Below, in pieces: positions 8,005 through 16,413 of a stretch of 64,000 nt of DNA. The notes beneath the pieces were generated by a model that saw nothing but the letters and a program-made list of their open reading frames with translations, ran no database searches and had not been told where the DNA came from. Numbering within the stretch: the first letter of the stretch is position 1; each line of letters begins with the position of its first letter. The translations under genes and the position numbers were made by a program. The DNA comes from Fictibacillus phosphorivorans (GTDB lineage: Bacteria; Bacillota; Bacilli; Bacillales; Fictibacillaceae). Location of the stretch: NCBI RefSeq assembly GCF_001629705.1, contig NZ_CP015378.1, positions 3,658,001-3,722,000 of the forward strand. Direction: 5' to 3'.

Positions 8005-9285
8005 TTATTTCACCGCTCGTGCTGCGGTTTCAACGAGATCGACTGTTTGATCAACTGTATCTTGACGGAACTTCATGAATTCCTCCGTGATATAAACGGA
8101 TTTGTCATCTGGGTAAAATTCCTGTGCAGCGATATGCAGGTGTCCGCCTGGAATGTCGGTTGCTCCAAGACCTAAACGCACGCGATTCGAGCGGTACATG
8201 CTTTCGTTAGATAGATAGCTTCCGCCTCCACCCTCTTTTTGCGTCGGTCCGTCTTCTTTACAAACGGCAGGATTCTCAAAGTTTGGTGGCAACCATTCAC
8301 ATACTTTATCATTTCGAAAAACAGGCCACGGTCCCGTTTCAGCTGCGATCATCTCTTCATATGGAAGGGTAGTTTCAATAAACTCCGGAAGTGGTTTTGG
8401 CATCGGCCAATGAGATACAGGTGGTGTGACTTCTGCTCGTTCTTCGAGCTTGTTATCAGCCCCCGTATGATAGCGTCCGGCATATCCTTCGATCGCCATC
8501 TTACGCGGCCCGCCTTGACTGATGGTCATGATTAAATCTACTTGTTTGGAGCTCTTCTTCAAAAATGGTCCGAACGTATCTTCAACAATTCCAACTTCAA
8601 AGTCATCCCATCTAACAGGAAAATTGACCGCTTGTATCAAGGCAAGTCCGTCACCCGTCCACACCCATCTTCCGTCTAGCTGCAAGCCGCTCGCTCCTGA
8701 AGGGTTCGTTCGTCTGAATTCCTGTTCAAGACGATACGGATCAAATCCACTTACAAGAATTCGCTTCACTTTCTTGCTTTTTGGATAATCGATCGTAGAA
8801 ATACCTCTTGATGTGTATTCCAATGACTTCATTAATTTATCACGTTGTTCTTTTGAAATAGTAAATGCAGGGTCCCATTGTCTAAGAGCACTTGTCATAT
8901 GTAATCTTGCCCAGTATAGCGGCCGGTCATCGTATGAATCGAGCTCACCTAGATCTGGTCTCTTATCTTGAGCCCGATCAACGGCTGTTTTCCATAGTGC
9001 TGTTCCATGCTTCTGTATCACCTTTTCAGCCTTCTCTGGAGTTCTTGCTGAACATAGGTCATGTTTAAAATGTTCCACATAAGAGTTATATTTACTATCA
9101 TTTAAAAGTTGTTGTGGAATGGGTCTGCCATCTTCAATTCTTTGTTCTTCTGCTGTTAATGGTACATTACGATCAAAACAGCTTGCCTGGTTCTTCGCTT
9201 CTACTTCATCACCATTATCGAAAAGAAGCACACTTGCTAACAGTACACATGTCATTCCGATCCTTCTACCATAGGAAATCTTCAC
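8005..9285 (-). CDS. Secreted pyroglutamyl-peptidase-like protein (C15 fold), probably altered active site
   Basis: 426 residues with an N-terminal signal sequence (hydrophobic segment around residues 8-22, then acidic mature start). The core from about residue 175 resembles peptidase family C15: ILVSGFDPY then NPSG matches the TGFDPF...NPS start of Pcp, ISQGGPRKMAIEGYAGR matches the GGR...ERVA region holding the catalytic Glu, and PGGHLHIA matches GGFIHIP with the catalytic His. Where Pcp has the Cys nucleophile (AGTFVCN), this protein has NESMYRSN, with Ser. The protein is about twice the length of classical Pcp, with an extra N-terminal domain. Peptidase activity is therefore uncertain. 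Monocistronic. Confidence 0.65.
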   Translation of the reverse strand: MKISYGRRIGMTCVLLASVLLFDNGDEVEAKNQASCFDRNVPLTAEEQRIEDGRPIPQQLLNDSKYNSYVEHFKHDLCSARTPEKAEKVIQKHGTALWKTAVDRAQDKRPDLGELDSYDDRPLYWARLHMTSALRQWDPAFTISKEQRDKLMKSLEYTSRGISTIDYPKSKKVKRILVSGFDPYRLEQEFRRTNPSGASGLQLDGRWVWTGDGLALIQAVNFPVRWDDFEVGIVEDTFGPFLKKSSKQVDLIMTISQGGPRKMAIEGYAGRYHTGADNKLEERAEVTPPVSHWPMPKPLPEFIETTLPYEEMIAAETGPWPVFRNDKVCEWLPPNFENPAVCKEDGPTQKEGGGGSYLSNESMYRSNRVRLGLGATDIPGGHLHIAAQEFYPDDKSVYITEEFMKFRQDTVDQTVDLVETAARAVK

Positions 9286-9542
9286 GGAATCCCTCCTTTT
9301 GTTACTTATTGTAGAATAACGACGAAATCATTTGAATAGTATGAATTGTTTAATCGTGTATTTTCTGAACGAAAACAGCCATCCTACTACCCAGGTATAA
9401 ATGAGTGTTTTTACCTCAAGGTTATTTAAAGAGTGATCAAACTGAACTTGTTACTTATTCCTCAAAAGCATCTTAATGTCATTTCCATTGGAAATCCTGT
9501 AAGCTGTACACATCATTACTTGTTAGATGGGATTGAACGGTT

Positions 9543-10946
9543 ATGGAAACTACACAAAGTTATAAACAATCGACAATCGTGGCCCTGCTACTGGCCGGGA
9601 CATTTATTGCGATTCTGAACCAAACACTCATGATCACCGCGATACCGCCGATCATGAAAGAGATGAACATCACAGCGAACAGCGCTCAGTGGCTAACGAC
9701 CGTGTTCATGCTCGTGAACGGGATCATGATTCCGGTCAGCGCATTTTTGCTCGAACGGTTCACGACTCGTCAGCTATTTATTTCGGCGATGAGCGTGTTC
9801 GCTGTTGGAACACTCGTTGCAGGACTCGCTCCAAACTTTGAGACACTCTTACTCGGAAGGGTTATTCAATCAAGTGGAGCTGGGGTTATGCTGCCTCTAA
9901 TGCAGACCGTGTTTCTGATGATCTTCCCTGTGAACAAACGTGGTTCAGCGATGGGCTTAGTCGGACTCGTTATCTCATTCGCACCGGCTATCGGCCCTGC
10001 TCTTTCAGGCTGGGTAACTTCACACTATTCTTGGCGCGTACTCTTTTTCATCATCTTGCCGATTGCCATTCTTGATATCATCGTAGCGTTTTTTGCTCTA
10101 AAAAATGTTACGGAAACATCAAAAACAAAAGTAGATGTAACATCGATCATCTTGTCATCGTTCGGTTTTGGAGGATTGCTATACGGATTCACGTGCGCAG
10201 GAAATCTAGGTTGGACCGCTCCAAGCACACTGCTCTGGCTCGCAATCGGTGTTGTCGCTCTCGTTCTATTTATCACGCGACAACTACGTTTAGCACATCC
10301 GATGCTCGAGTTCAGAGTGTTCGCGAACTCCATCTTCCCGCTAACGATCATCATCGGCATGATCACGTTCTTAGGTCTGATTGGAGCGGAAACGATCATA
10401 CCGCTATTCATGCAAAACATGAGAGACTTTACGGCGTTTGAAGCAGGGCTCGCACTATTACCTGGTGCGCTCATCACAGGGCTCTTATCACCAATCACAG
10501 GAAGACTGTTTGATAAGTTTGGCGCACGCTGGCTGGCGATTATAGGTCTGACGATCATCACTGGTTCGTCCTTTGCGTTCGCCACTTTAAGTCCCAGCAC
10601 CTCGTTCACGTTCTTAACGGTGATGTATGGTGTTAGGATGTTTGGACTTGCGATGGTGATGATGCCCGTTGCGACGGCTGGGCTCAACCGCCTTCCAAAG
10701 AGATTGATTCCCCATGGCGCAGCGATGGACAACACGATGAAAATGATCGCAGCATCCGTAGGTACAGCCATTTTAGTTACCGTCATGACAACAACTGCTG
10801 AAACCGCAGCAGTGCGACCTGAAATCTCACATCCTGATATGTATGGTGCGAACATGGCCTTTATTGTCGTTTCCGTGCTGTCGTTGATCGGACTTGTGAT
10901 CTCCTTCTTTATAAAAGAAAAACAACCAGAAACAGAGGGCAGCTGA
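9543..10946 (+). CDS. DHA2-family MFS multidrug efflux transporter
   Basis: 467 residues, hydrophobic, about 14 predicted membrane segments as in EmrB/QacA-type drug:H+ antiporters. The N-terminal FIAILNQTLMITAIPPIMKE stretch corresponds to the family motif D/N-x-T-x-x-x-x-A-(I/L)-P. WLTTVFMLVNGIMIPVSAF and SWRVLFFI (motif C neighbourhood) are also typical. The closest remembered relatives are LmrB/YhcA-like pumps. Ribosome site is weak (GGGATTG). A tight terminator overlaps the stop codon. No regulator gene is adjacent, so substrate and regulation are unknown. Confidence 0.88.
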   Translation: METTQSYKQSTIVALLLAGTFIAILNQTLMITAIPPIMKEMNITANSAQWLTTVFMLVNGIMIPVSAFLLERFTTRQLFISAMSVFAVGTLVAGLAPNFETLLLGRVIQSSGAGVMLPLMQTVFLMIFPVNKRGSAMGLVGLVISFAPAIGPALSGWVTSHYSWRVLFFIILPIAILDIIVAFFALKNVTETSKTKVDVTSIILSSFGFGGLLYGFTCAGNLGWTAPSTLLWLAIGVVALVLFITRQLRLAHPMLEFRVFANSIFPLTIIIGMITFLGLIGAETIIPLFMQNMRDFTAFEAGLALLPGALITGLLSPITGRLFDKFGARWLAIIGLTIITGSSFAFATLSPSTSFTFLTVMYGVRMFGLAMVMMPVATAGLNRLPKRLIPHGAAMDNTMKMIAASVGTAILVTVMTTTAETAAVRPEISHPDMYGANMAFIVVSVLSLIGLVISFFIKEKQPETEGS

Positions 10947-10964
10947 TTACAGCTGCCTCTTTGT
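10936..10964 (+). terminator. Terminator of the MFS gene
   Basis: GGCAGCTG / CAGCTGCC stem with a 4-nt loop and TCTTTG; the stop codon lies within the stem. Confidence 0.75.
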
Positions 10965-11085
10965 ACATTCGGTCTTAGCCAGCTCGATAGTTCGTGACAA
11001 CCTTAACTTCTTAAGTAATACTAAAGATGAAGCTTTCTCTTTTTAACTTTTCAATACATATCTTTTAAAATAGGAGGTTACCATC

Positions 11086-11538
11086 TTGAATCAGATCCAG
11101 CACACGTTAGCCAAAACACTCATTGATGATGCACCTGCATTGGCTGAACATATACTCACACTACGGTTTAAGAAATATCCAATAAAAGATAAACAGCTTT
11201 TTGATCGTCAATCATCAACCGATTATATTATGAAATTAGTCCAGCTCTTAGGCAGTTCACTCGTGTTGTCACCCTCTGCAAGAGAAGACGGACTGAAGGT
11301 ATGGGCGATCCAAACAGCTCGCTATGCTCTCGAATACGGTCAGTCGTTGGATGTAGCGATGCAATCCACGCAATTCATTCGAAGTGAAATCCTTCAAGTG
11401 ATAGAACGTTTGGCGGAACAAGAGCAAACAAGCGTAAAAGAAGTCATTTTTATCATTCAAGAGATCAACCAGATGCTCGACTTATGCTTTCAAGTGTTCA
11501 CCCAAACCTACATGGAAAGTATATTAGAAGCCATATAA
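11086..11538 (+). CDS. Stand-alone RsbRD N-terminal-like sensor domain protein
   Basis: 150 residues with TTG start, chosen because AGGAGG lies 8 bp upstream. All-alpha, no membrane segment. Composition and pattern (DGLKVWAIQTARYALEYGQSL, QFIRSEILQVIE) resemble the globin-like N-terminal domain of RsbR paralogues (RsbRD_N), but there is no STAS domain, so it cannot act as a complete RsbR. The next gene is a histidine kinase whose first ~150 residues look like the same type of domain. The two may sense or bind the same signal. Function is inferred only from domain type. Confidence 0.6.
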   Translation: MNQIQHTLAKTLIDDAPALAEHILTLRFKKYPIKDKQLFDRQSSTDYIMKLVQLLGSSLVLSPSAREDGLKVWAIQTARYALEYGQSLDVAMQSTQFIRSEILQVIERLAEQEQTSVKEVIFIIQEINQMLDLCFQVFTQTYMESILEAI

Positions 11539-11550
11539 AGAAGCCGAAGC

Positions 11551-11588
11551 GACACTTGATCATAGAAGATCATGTGTCTTTTTTTGTG
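11551..11588 (+). terminator. Terminator after the RsbRD_N-like gene
   Basis: GACACTTGATC / GATCATGTGTC stem with one T-T mismatch, loop ATAGAA, then TTTTTTT. Confidence 0.85.
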
Positions 11589-11664
11589 TGGTGTAATCCC
11601 TACTATCGGTCATTAATTTTCAGTTTTCTGCTAACAGATTATTGCTTTTAGGCATCATTGAAAA

Positions 11665-11917
11665 GTTGATTGGAGTGTAAGGTGCAAGACTCCTGGGGGA
11701 TCAGAGTGACATGGCCGATAAGTGGAAGTGGCTCGTTCAGCCCCGACTAGCAAAAGTTGAATGGGCTAGGAAGGCGCACTTTGCCTTCTTGACCGTTTAA
11801 CTTTTGACCTCGAGGGCTAGCCACTGCAACTAGACAGGTGACACACCTAAGAGCACACTGTGCCGAAGTGGCTCACCGTACTCCCCCGGAAAGCGAGCAC
11901 TTGAAACGGAAATCAAC
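11665..11917. repeat. GTTGATTGGAG palindromic interspersed repeat, long form with nested hairpin insert
   Basis: Ends GTTGATT (11665-11671) and AATCAAC (11911-11917) are inverted. Internal parts GTAAGGTGC, GACTCCTGGGGGATCAG, GACAGGTGA, GTGGCTCACCG, GGAAAGCGAGCA match the copy at 31714-31843. Such elements are familiar in Bacillaceae intergenic DNA. Compared with the short copy, about 128 bp (11705-11832) are inserted after GGGGGATCAG. The insert is itself a large imperfect hairpin: AGTGGCT/AGCCACT, CAAAAGTT/AACTTTTG and AAGGC/GCCTT nest in order. No open frame of note. The rest of the 11.54-12.05 kb gap shows only the terminator and the kinase ribosome site. Confidence 0.8.
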
Positions 11918-12050
11918 AACTATCAATCGCATACAAAGCTTAACTTAAAAAAAGTTTTATCATTCCTTTTCTTCCAATAGAAGGGATGTTTGTCGAAATG
12001 TCGAAGGTTTCAACAGATACATTCGGAAACTGTTCGAGGAGGCTATCCCC

Positions 12051-13589
12051 ATGGAAAGTTGTAGGATTTTAGGAACAAAGATAAAAGAAAACAGCAAACA
12101 ACTTGTAGACAAACTAACGCCGATCGAGAACTTGGAGACTGACTTTTCGATCTACAAAACCAAAGTTTCTCACTGGATGGACATTCTTTTTCAATACTTA
12201 GGTGAAGGACTTTCCGATAATATTCAGACCGCTGAAGAAAAGATCAAGAGATGGGCTGACGCATTCGGCCAGCGCTCATCTGATATGGAGATTCCTCTCG
12301 ATTATGCTCTGCATTTTATCTTTGAATCCCGCGTTGTCGTCTCAGCGCTTTTACAGAAAGAGTTTGAAACCTATAGCACGAAAGCTGATCGCGCAGTCGC
12401 TGTGTCAAACCGTCTGAATTTGTTGATCGATCTAGCCGCTCGTTCAATCGTTACACACTATACGACGTTTATGCATAACACGAAAAAAGCGCTTCAACAT
12501 ACGAATCGCAATCTAGATATCTCCATTCTTGAATTAAATAACATTCGAACGGCTCTTTTTGAAGGAACGATTTTCTCTGTCACAGACAAAAACGATCGCA
12601 TCATTCAAGTAAACGATCACTTTTGTGAGTTAACGCAATATACACGCGAAGAATTAATCGGACAAGATCACGGCAGCATTTTCTATTCTGGCGTTCATAC
12701 AGATAGCTTTGTTCACCATATTCAACAAGAGATCAAAGCCGGTCGTGTTTGGAACGGTGAGATCTGCAACAAAGCGAAAGACGGCTCACTCTTTTTGGTA
12801 GATACGACGATCGTTCCTTTTCTAGACCCAGAAGGAGTGGCCTATCAGCATATCTCAATCCAATACGATGTAACGGAGAAAAAGAAAACAGAGGAAATTC
12901 TGTTGAAGTCTGAAAAGGTTTCACTGATTGGTGACTTGGCCGCGGGAATCGCTCATGAGATTCGCAATCCACTTACCTCCATCGCAGGGCTCGTTCAGCT
13001 CATAAACGAATCCGATCACGAAAAAAGCATCTTCTTTAAGGACATCATTCTAACAGAGATCAATCGCATCAATTTTATCGTAAGTGAACTGATGGTCCTC
13101 GCAAAACCACACGCCGTCTATTTCAGCTGGTTCAATATCGTAGACAGCATTCAGAACGTTATCGATCTCATGCAGCCAGAAGCCAACCTGCGAAATGTGA
13201 TCATCTCATTCGAGAGAGAGAAAGATGTGCCGCTTCTGTATGGGGAGAAGAATCAGCTGACACAAGTGATTATCAATATGATTAAAAACGCAATGGAAGC
13301 CCTGCCTGATGGTGGTGAGATCTCGCTCGCGGCCACTTCTGTTGATGGACACGTCTTTCTCTCGGTAAAAGATAACGGAGTCGGCATGACAGACGAGCAA
13401 AAAAAAAGAATCGGCGAGCCGTTCTACACCACGAAGTATAACGGAACAGGCCTTGGACTCATGATTTGCTTTAAAATCATTCAAAACCATGGAGGGTCGA
13501 TTGTTGTTGACAGTAAATTGAACGAAGGCACCACATTTGTGATTAAATTGCCCGAACATGCCGTTGCAGCGATTGATTCAGTACATTAA
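12051..13589 (+). CDS. Soluble PAS-domain sensor histidine kinase with RsbRD_N-like input domain
   Basis: 512 residues, no membrane segments. Order: alpha-helical RsbRD_N-like domain (about 1-150), PAS (about 175-280, VTDKNDRIIQVNDHFCELTQY) with PAC end, HisKA with phospho-His in AAGIAHEIRNPLTSIAGLV near 305, then HATPase_c with N box INMIKNAMEALPDGGEI and G boxes DNGVGM and GTGLGLMIC. This layout resembles sporulation-type or KinE-like orphan kinases. No response regulator is adjacent, so the partner could be Spo0F or another distant regulator. Ribosome site GAGGAGG lies upstream of the ATG. The upstream gene encodes a similar input domain alone. Confidence 0.85.
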   Translation: MESCRILGTKIKENSKQLVDKLTPIENLETDFSIYKTKVSHWMDILFQYLGEGLSDNIQTAEEKIKRWADAFGQRSSDMEIPLDYALHFIFESRVVVSALLQKEFETYSTKADRAVAVSNRLNLLIDLAARSIVTHYTTFMHNTKKALQHTNRNLDISILELNNIRTALFEGTIFSVTDKNDRIIQVNDHFCELTQYTREELIGQDHGSIFYSGVHTDSFVHHIQQEIKAGRVWNGEICNKAKDGSLFLVDTTIVPFLDPEGVAYQHISIQYDVTEKKKTEEILLKSEKVSLIGDLAAGIAHEIRNPLTSIAGLVQLINESDHEKSIFFKDIILTEINRINFIVSELMVLAKPHAVYFSWFNIVDSIQNVIDLMQPEANLRNVIISFEREKDVPLLYGEKNQLTQVIINMIKNAMEALPDGGEISLAATSVDGHVFLSVKDNGVGMTDEQKKRIGEPFYTTKYNGTGLGLMICFKIIQNHGGSIVVDSKLNEGTTFVIKLPEHAVAAIDSVH

Positions 13590-13605
13590 TAGTACGTGAA
13601 AGAGA

Positions 13606-13632
13606 AGAATCTACGTAATGTAGGTTCTTTTT
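13606..13632 (+). terminator. Terminator of the histidine kinase gene
   Basis: AGAATCTAC / GTAGGTTCT stem (one G-U), loop GTAAT, then TTTTTA. Confidence 0.8.
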
Positions 13633-13658
13633 ATGTTATGAAGTCGTTTTTAGATGGC

Positions 13659-13808
13659 TCAGAGGTGGTCCCGAGCTGTTTTGAGGTGGTCACATTGTGT
13701 TTATCGGTGTACAGTCGTCGTTTAGCGGTGATGCGAACACATTTACCGGTGAAAACCAGCACTTTAGCGGTGAACGTGTAACAAATATAAAAAGGCGTAC
13801 CGTAAAAA
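13659..13808 (+). repeat. Array B: six-unit 21-bp-period keyword array with conserved tail
   Basis: Keywords TCAGAGGTG, TTTGAGGTG, TTATCGGTG, TTAGCGGTG, TTACCGGTG, TTAGCGGTG start at exactly 13659, 13680, 13701, 13722, 13743 and 13764. The tail (13769-13808) is the same as in array A except GGCGT for CACGT, which breaks the inverted repeat partly. It lies between convergent genes, like arrays A and D. Confidence 0.9.
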
Positions 13809-13839
13809 CGTCCACGTACTCGCAAAAAAGCCATATATT

Positions 13840-13871
13840 AAAAAAAGCCTCACCACAAATAGGGAGAGGCT
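13840..13871 (-). terminator. Terminator of the gntP operon
   Basis: AGCCTC / GAGGCT stem followed by TTTTTTT on the minus strand. Confidence 0.8.
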
Positions 13872-13887
13872 CCAATTAAACATCTGT

Positions 13888-15261
13888 TTAAAAGAACATA
13901 TTCGCAACTAGAAGTGACACCAAACCTACGAACCAACAGATCGTAGTCGGTACAGACCAAACCATAATCTGTTCTTTTACTTCTTTAATACCTAACATCC
14001 GGTTAACAACCCAGAACAGGCTATCATTAAAGTAGGAGAAGATCATTGAACCCATCGCTGCAGCTTGAGCGGCGAGTGCCATGTTTACATCTAGCTGTGA
14101 TAGGATTGGCGCTGAGATAGATGCCGCTGTAATCATCGCTACCGTTCCACTTCCTTGAACGAGACGAACGATTGTTGCAACGAAGAACGGAATCAAGATC
14201 GCCGGTAGTGGAAGGTCTGCGATTTTTTCAGCGATAAAGTTTCCCGCTCCACTTTCACGAAGTACATTTCCAAGCGCTCCACCTGCCCCTGTAACTAACA
14301 GGATGATACCGGCTGTCTGTATTCCCTCTTCCATGCGGTCAAGTGATTCAGAGCGACTCAAGTTACCAGCTAGAGCGTAGATCGCTACAATGAGTCCAAT
14401 ACTTACGGCAATAATCGGTTTACCTAAGAAGATCAGAATTCCGTAAAACCCAGATGTAAGTTCTAGCGCGGTTAACGTTGTGTTTAAAAAGATTAATAGA
14501 ATCGGTAGCACGATTGGCAATAGTGAGCGGCCTAAAGACGGTAGAGCATCCTCTCGCGCACTAGCGAGCTCAATAAACTCTTGATAAGCTGCTTGTTTAG
14601 TAGGACGTGTGAAACCAAGCTCGGAGTCATCCGGCACTTGATAGATTCTTTTACCAATCCATTTGGCGTATAGAACACCTGCAATCATAGTTGGAATGGC
14701 AAAAAGAAGACCAAGCCCGATCATAAGTCCGATATCTACTCCAAAGATTCCAGCTACACCTAACGGACCAGGCGTTGGCGGTACTAAAGAGTGCGTAATC
14801 ACAAGACCCACCGCTAAGGCCACACCTAGTGAAACAACTGATTTTCCCGTTTTCTTAGACAAAGCCTTAACAAGTGGATTTAAAATAACAAACGCTGAGT
14901 CAACAAAAATCGGAATGGAAACCACATAACCCGCAATCGCCATCGCCCATTCTTCCTTTTTCCTGCCGACTGCTTTTATCAGTGAATATGCCAGTGTTTC
15001 AGCCGCTCCTGACACTTCGAGAATACGTCCGATCATCACACCGAGTCCGATTACGATACCGATAGAAGCAAGCGTGCTCCCGAACCCAGCAGAGATGGTA
15101 TCAGCGACTTTCCCTGGTTCCATTCCCCCGACAAGACCGGCGATCGAAGCCGCGATGATAAGAGCGAGAAACGCGTGAATCTTTGTTTTTAAAACGAGAA
15201 AAATTAATGCAATAACCCCAAGAACTAAACCAGCTACCATTTGTGCTCCTGAAACTTCCAT
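13888..15261 (-). CDS. GntP-family permease (four-carbon acid sugar uptake)
   Basis: 457 residues from ATG 15261, chosen for AAAGGGGG upstream; the longer frame would start inside a cre-like site. Twelve or more membrane segments, with the GntP-family hallmark VVSIPIFVDSAFVILNPL, HSLVPPTPGPLGVAG and the C-terminal FSYFNDSLFWVVNRMLGI. GntP carriers import gluconate and related sugar acids with protons. Being last in an operon with a DUF1537 kinase and PdxA2, it most likely imports D-threonate or D-erythronate; that substrate is inference. B. subtilis relatives are GntP and YojA. Confidence 0.9.
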   Translation of the reverse strand: MEVSGAQMVAGLVLGVIALIFLVLKTKIHAFLALIIAASIAGLVGGMEPGKVADTISAGFGSTLASIGIVIGLGVMIGRILEVSGAAETLAYSLIKAVGRKKEEWAMAIAGYVVSIPIFVDSAFVILNPLVKALSKKTGKSVVSLGVALAVGLVITHSLVPPTPGPLGVAGIFGVDIGLMIGLGLLFAIPTMIAGVLYAKWIGKRIYQVPDDSELGFTRPTKQAAYQEFIELASAREDALPSLGRSLLPIVLPILLIFLNTTLTALELTSGFYGILIFLGKPIIAVSIGLIVAIYALAGNLSRSESLDRMEEGIQTAGIILLVTGAGGALGNVLRESGAGNFIAEKIADLPLPAILIPFFVATIVRLVQGSGTVAMITAASISAPILSQLDVNMALAAQAAAMGSMIFSYFNDSLFWVVNRMLGIKEVKEQIMVWSVPTTICWFVGLVSLLVANMFF

Positions 15262-15279
15262 TTCATTAACCCCCTTTAA

Positions 15280-15293
15280 TGTAAGCGCTTTTA
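15280..15293 (+). promoter_or_regulatory. Candidate cre (CcpA) site before gntP
   Basis: TGTAAGCGCTTTTA fits TGWAANCGNTNWCA with one mismatch. It lies between pdxA2 and gntP, so it could act as a roadblock or serve an internal promoter. Confidence 0.5.
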
Positions 15294-15348
15294 TTTTATT
15301 GAAAGAATAGTGAAGGGCAATAGTACCCTTCACTTTCATGTAACTATC

Positions 15349-16383
15349 TTAAAGGCTGTTCGCTGTAAATTTCGGTGCATATTGAGCAGCTAGTTTAATA
15401 CATTCTTCCATACTCGTGCTCTCTGCAATGTTCTTACCCGCTATATCAAACGCTGTTCCGTGGTCTACCGATGTTCTTAAGAACGGAAGACCGTTCGTGA
15501 TAGAAATAGTTCGATGAAAATCTGTCATCTTAGCTGCGATATGTCCTTGATCATGATAGAGAGACAACACCGCATCATATTTTCCGTTTAACGCTTGAAA
15601 GAATACAGAGTCTGCTGGAACCGGACCTACTGCGTTTATTCCGTCTGCAACAGCTAGCTCAATACCTGGTTTAATCTGCTCGACCTCTTCCCAGCCAAAC
15701 AATCCGCCTTCGCCGCTATGAGGGTTCAGTCCAGCAACAGCCCACCGTCTGTTTTCAACACCTAGACGAGCGAGCGCTCGATCACATCGTACTAAATAAT
15801 CATGCACACGTTCTTTCGTCATAGCTGCAATCGCATCTTTCAATGAAAGATGACGTGTTAAAAAGAAAATTCTCATTCCTCTTACTTCGAACATCGTTAG
15901 AGGATCATCAGAACCCGCGAGTGATTCAAGCATCTCCGTATGTCCGATATAAGGAACGTTTGCTGCTTTTAATGATTCTTTGTTGATCGGAGTGGTTGCC
16001 AACGCTTTAACCTCACCAGCTGTAGCAAGCTCTACTGCTTTTTTGATATATTCAAAAGCTCCCTGTCCGCCTTGAGCAGATACTTCACCATACTGAAGCT
16101 TGTTAATATCAATGTTGTTTAAGTTGATCACATCAACTGTTCCTAGTTCGTACTTTCCTTCTGCAGGAGATGCTACTTCATTAATTGAAAGGTCTGCACC
16201 AACGATTGCAATCGCTTTTTCTAGTACTGCAGCGTCTCCAATTACGAGCGGTTTACAAACATCATAGATCTCTTTTTTCGCAAGAGACTTCATCGTAATC
16301 TCTGGTCCAATGCCTGCAGGATCACCCATTGGAATCGCAATAATCGCTTTTTCTGTTGTTGTCGTTTTTGTTGTCGTTGTCAT
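15349..16383 (-). CDS. pdxA2: PdxA2-type D-threonate/D-erythronate 4-phosphate dehydrogenase
   Basis: 344 residues of the PdxA family. [13 protein letters not shown] near the N-terminus and the metal-binding histidines ([31 protein letters not shown]) are intact. It oxidises the 4-phosphorylated acid, which then decarboxylates to dihydroxyacetone phosphate. It follows the kinase gene by 30 bp with GGAGGAGGAA as ribosome site. The operon makes the catabolic PdxA2 role much more likely than vitamin B6 synthesis. The first ten residues are threonine-rich ([10 protein letters not shown]), an oddity from an ACA/ACG run that may be a slippage-prone start region. Confidence 0.9.
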   Translation of the reverse strand: MTTTTKTTTTEKAIIAIPMGDPAGIGPEITMKSLAKKEIYDVCKPLVIGDAAVLEKAIAIVGADLSINEVASPAEGKYELGTVDVINLNNIDINKLQYGEVSAQGGQGAFEYIKKAVELATAGEVKALATTPINKESLKAANVPYIGHTEMLESLAGSDDPLTMFEVRGMRIFFLTRHLSLKDAIAAMTKERVHDYLVRCDRALARLGVENRRWAVAGLNPHSGEGGLFGWEEVEQIKPGIELAVADGINAVGPVPADSVFFQALNGKYDAVLSLYHDQGHIAAKMTDFHRTISITNGLPFLRTSVDHGTAFDIAGKNIAESTSMEECIKLAAQYAPKFTANSL

Positions 16384-16413
16384 GTTTCTTCCTCCTCCAG
16401 TTGTTTAAAAGAT

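Noticed and set aside
10025..10855. 276-residue frame opposite the MFS gene and other long antisense frames (e.g. 4598-4906, 21421-21807)
   Set aside because: Shadows of well-supported genes; composition unlike Bacillus proteins and no ribosome sites.
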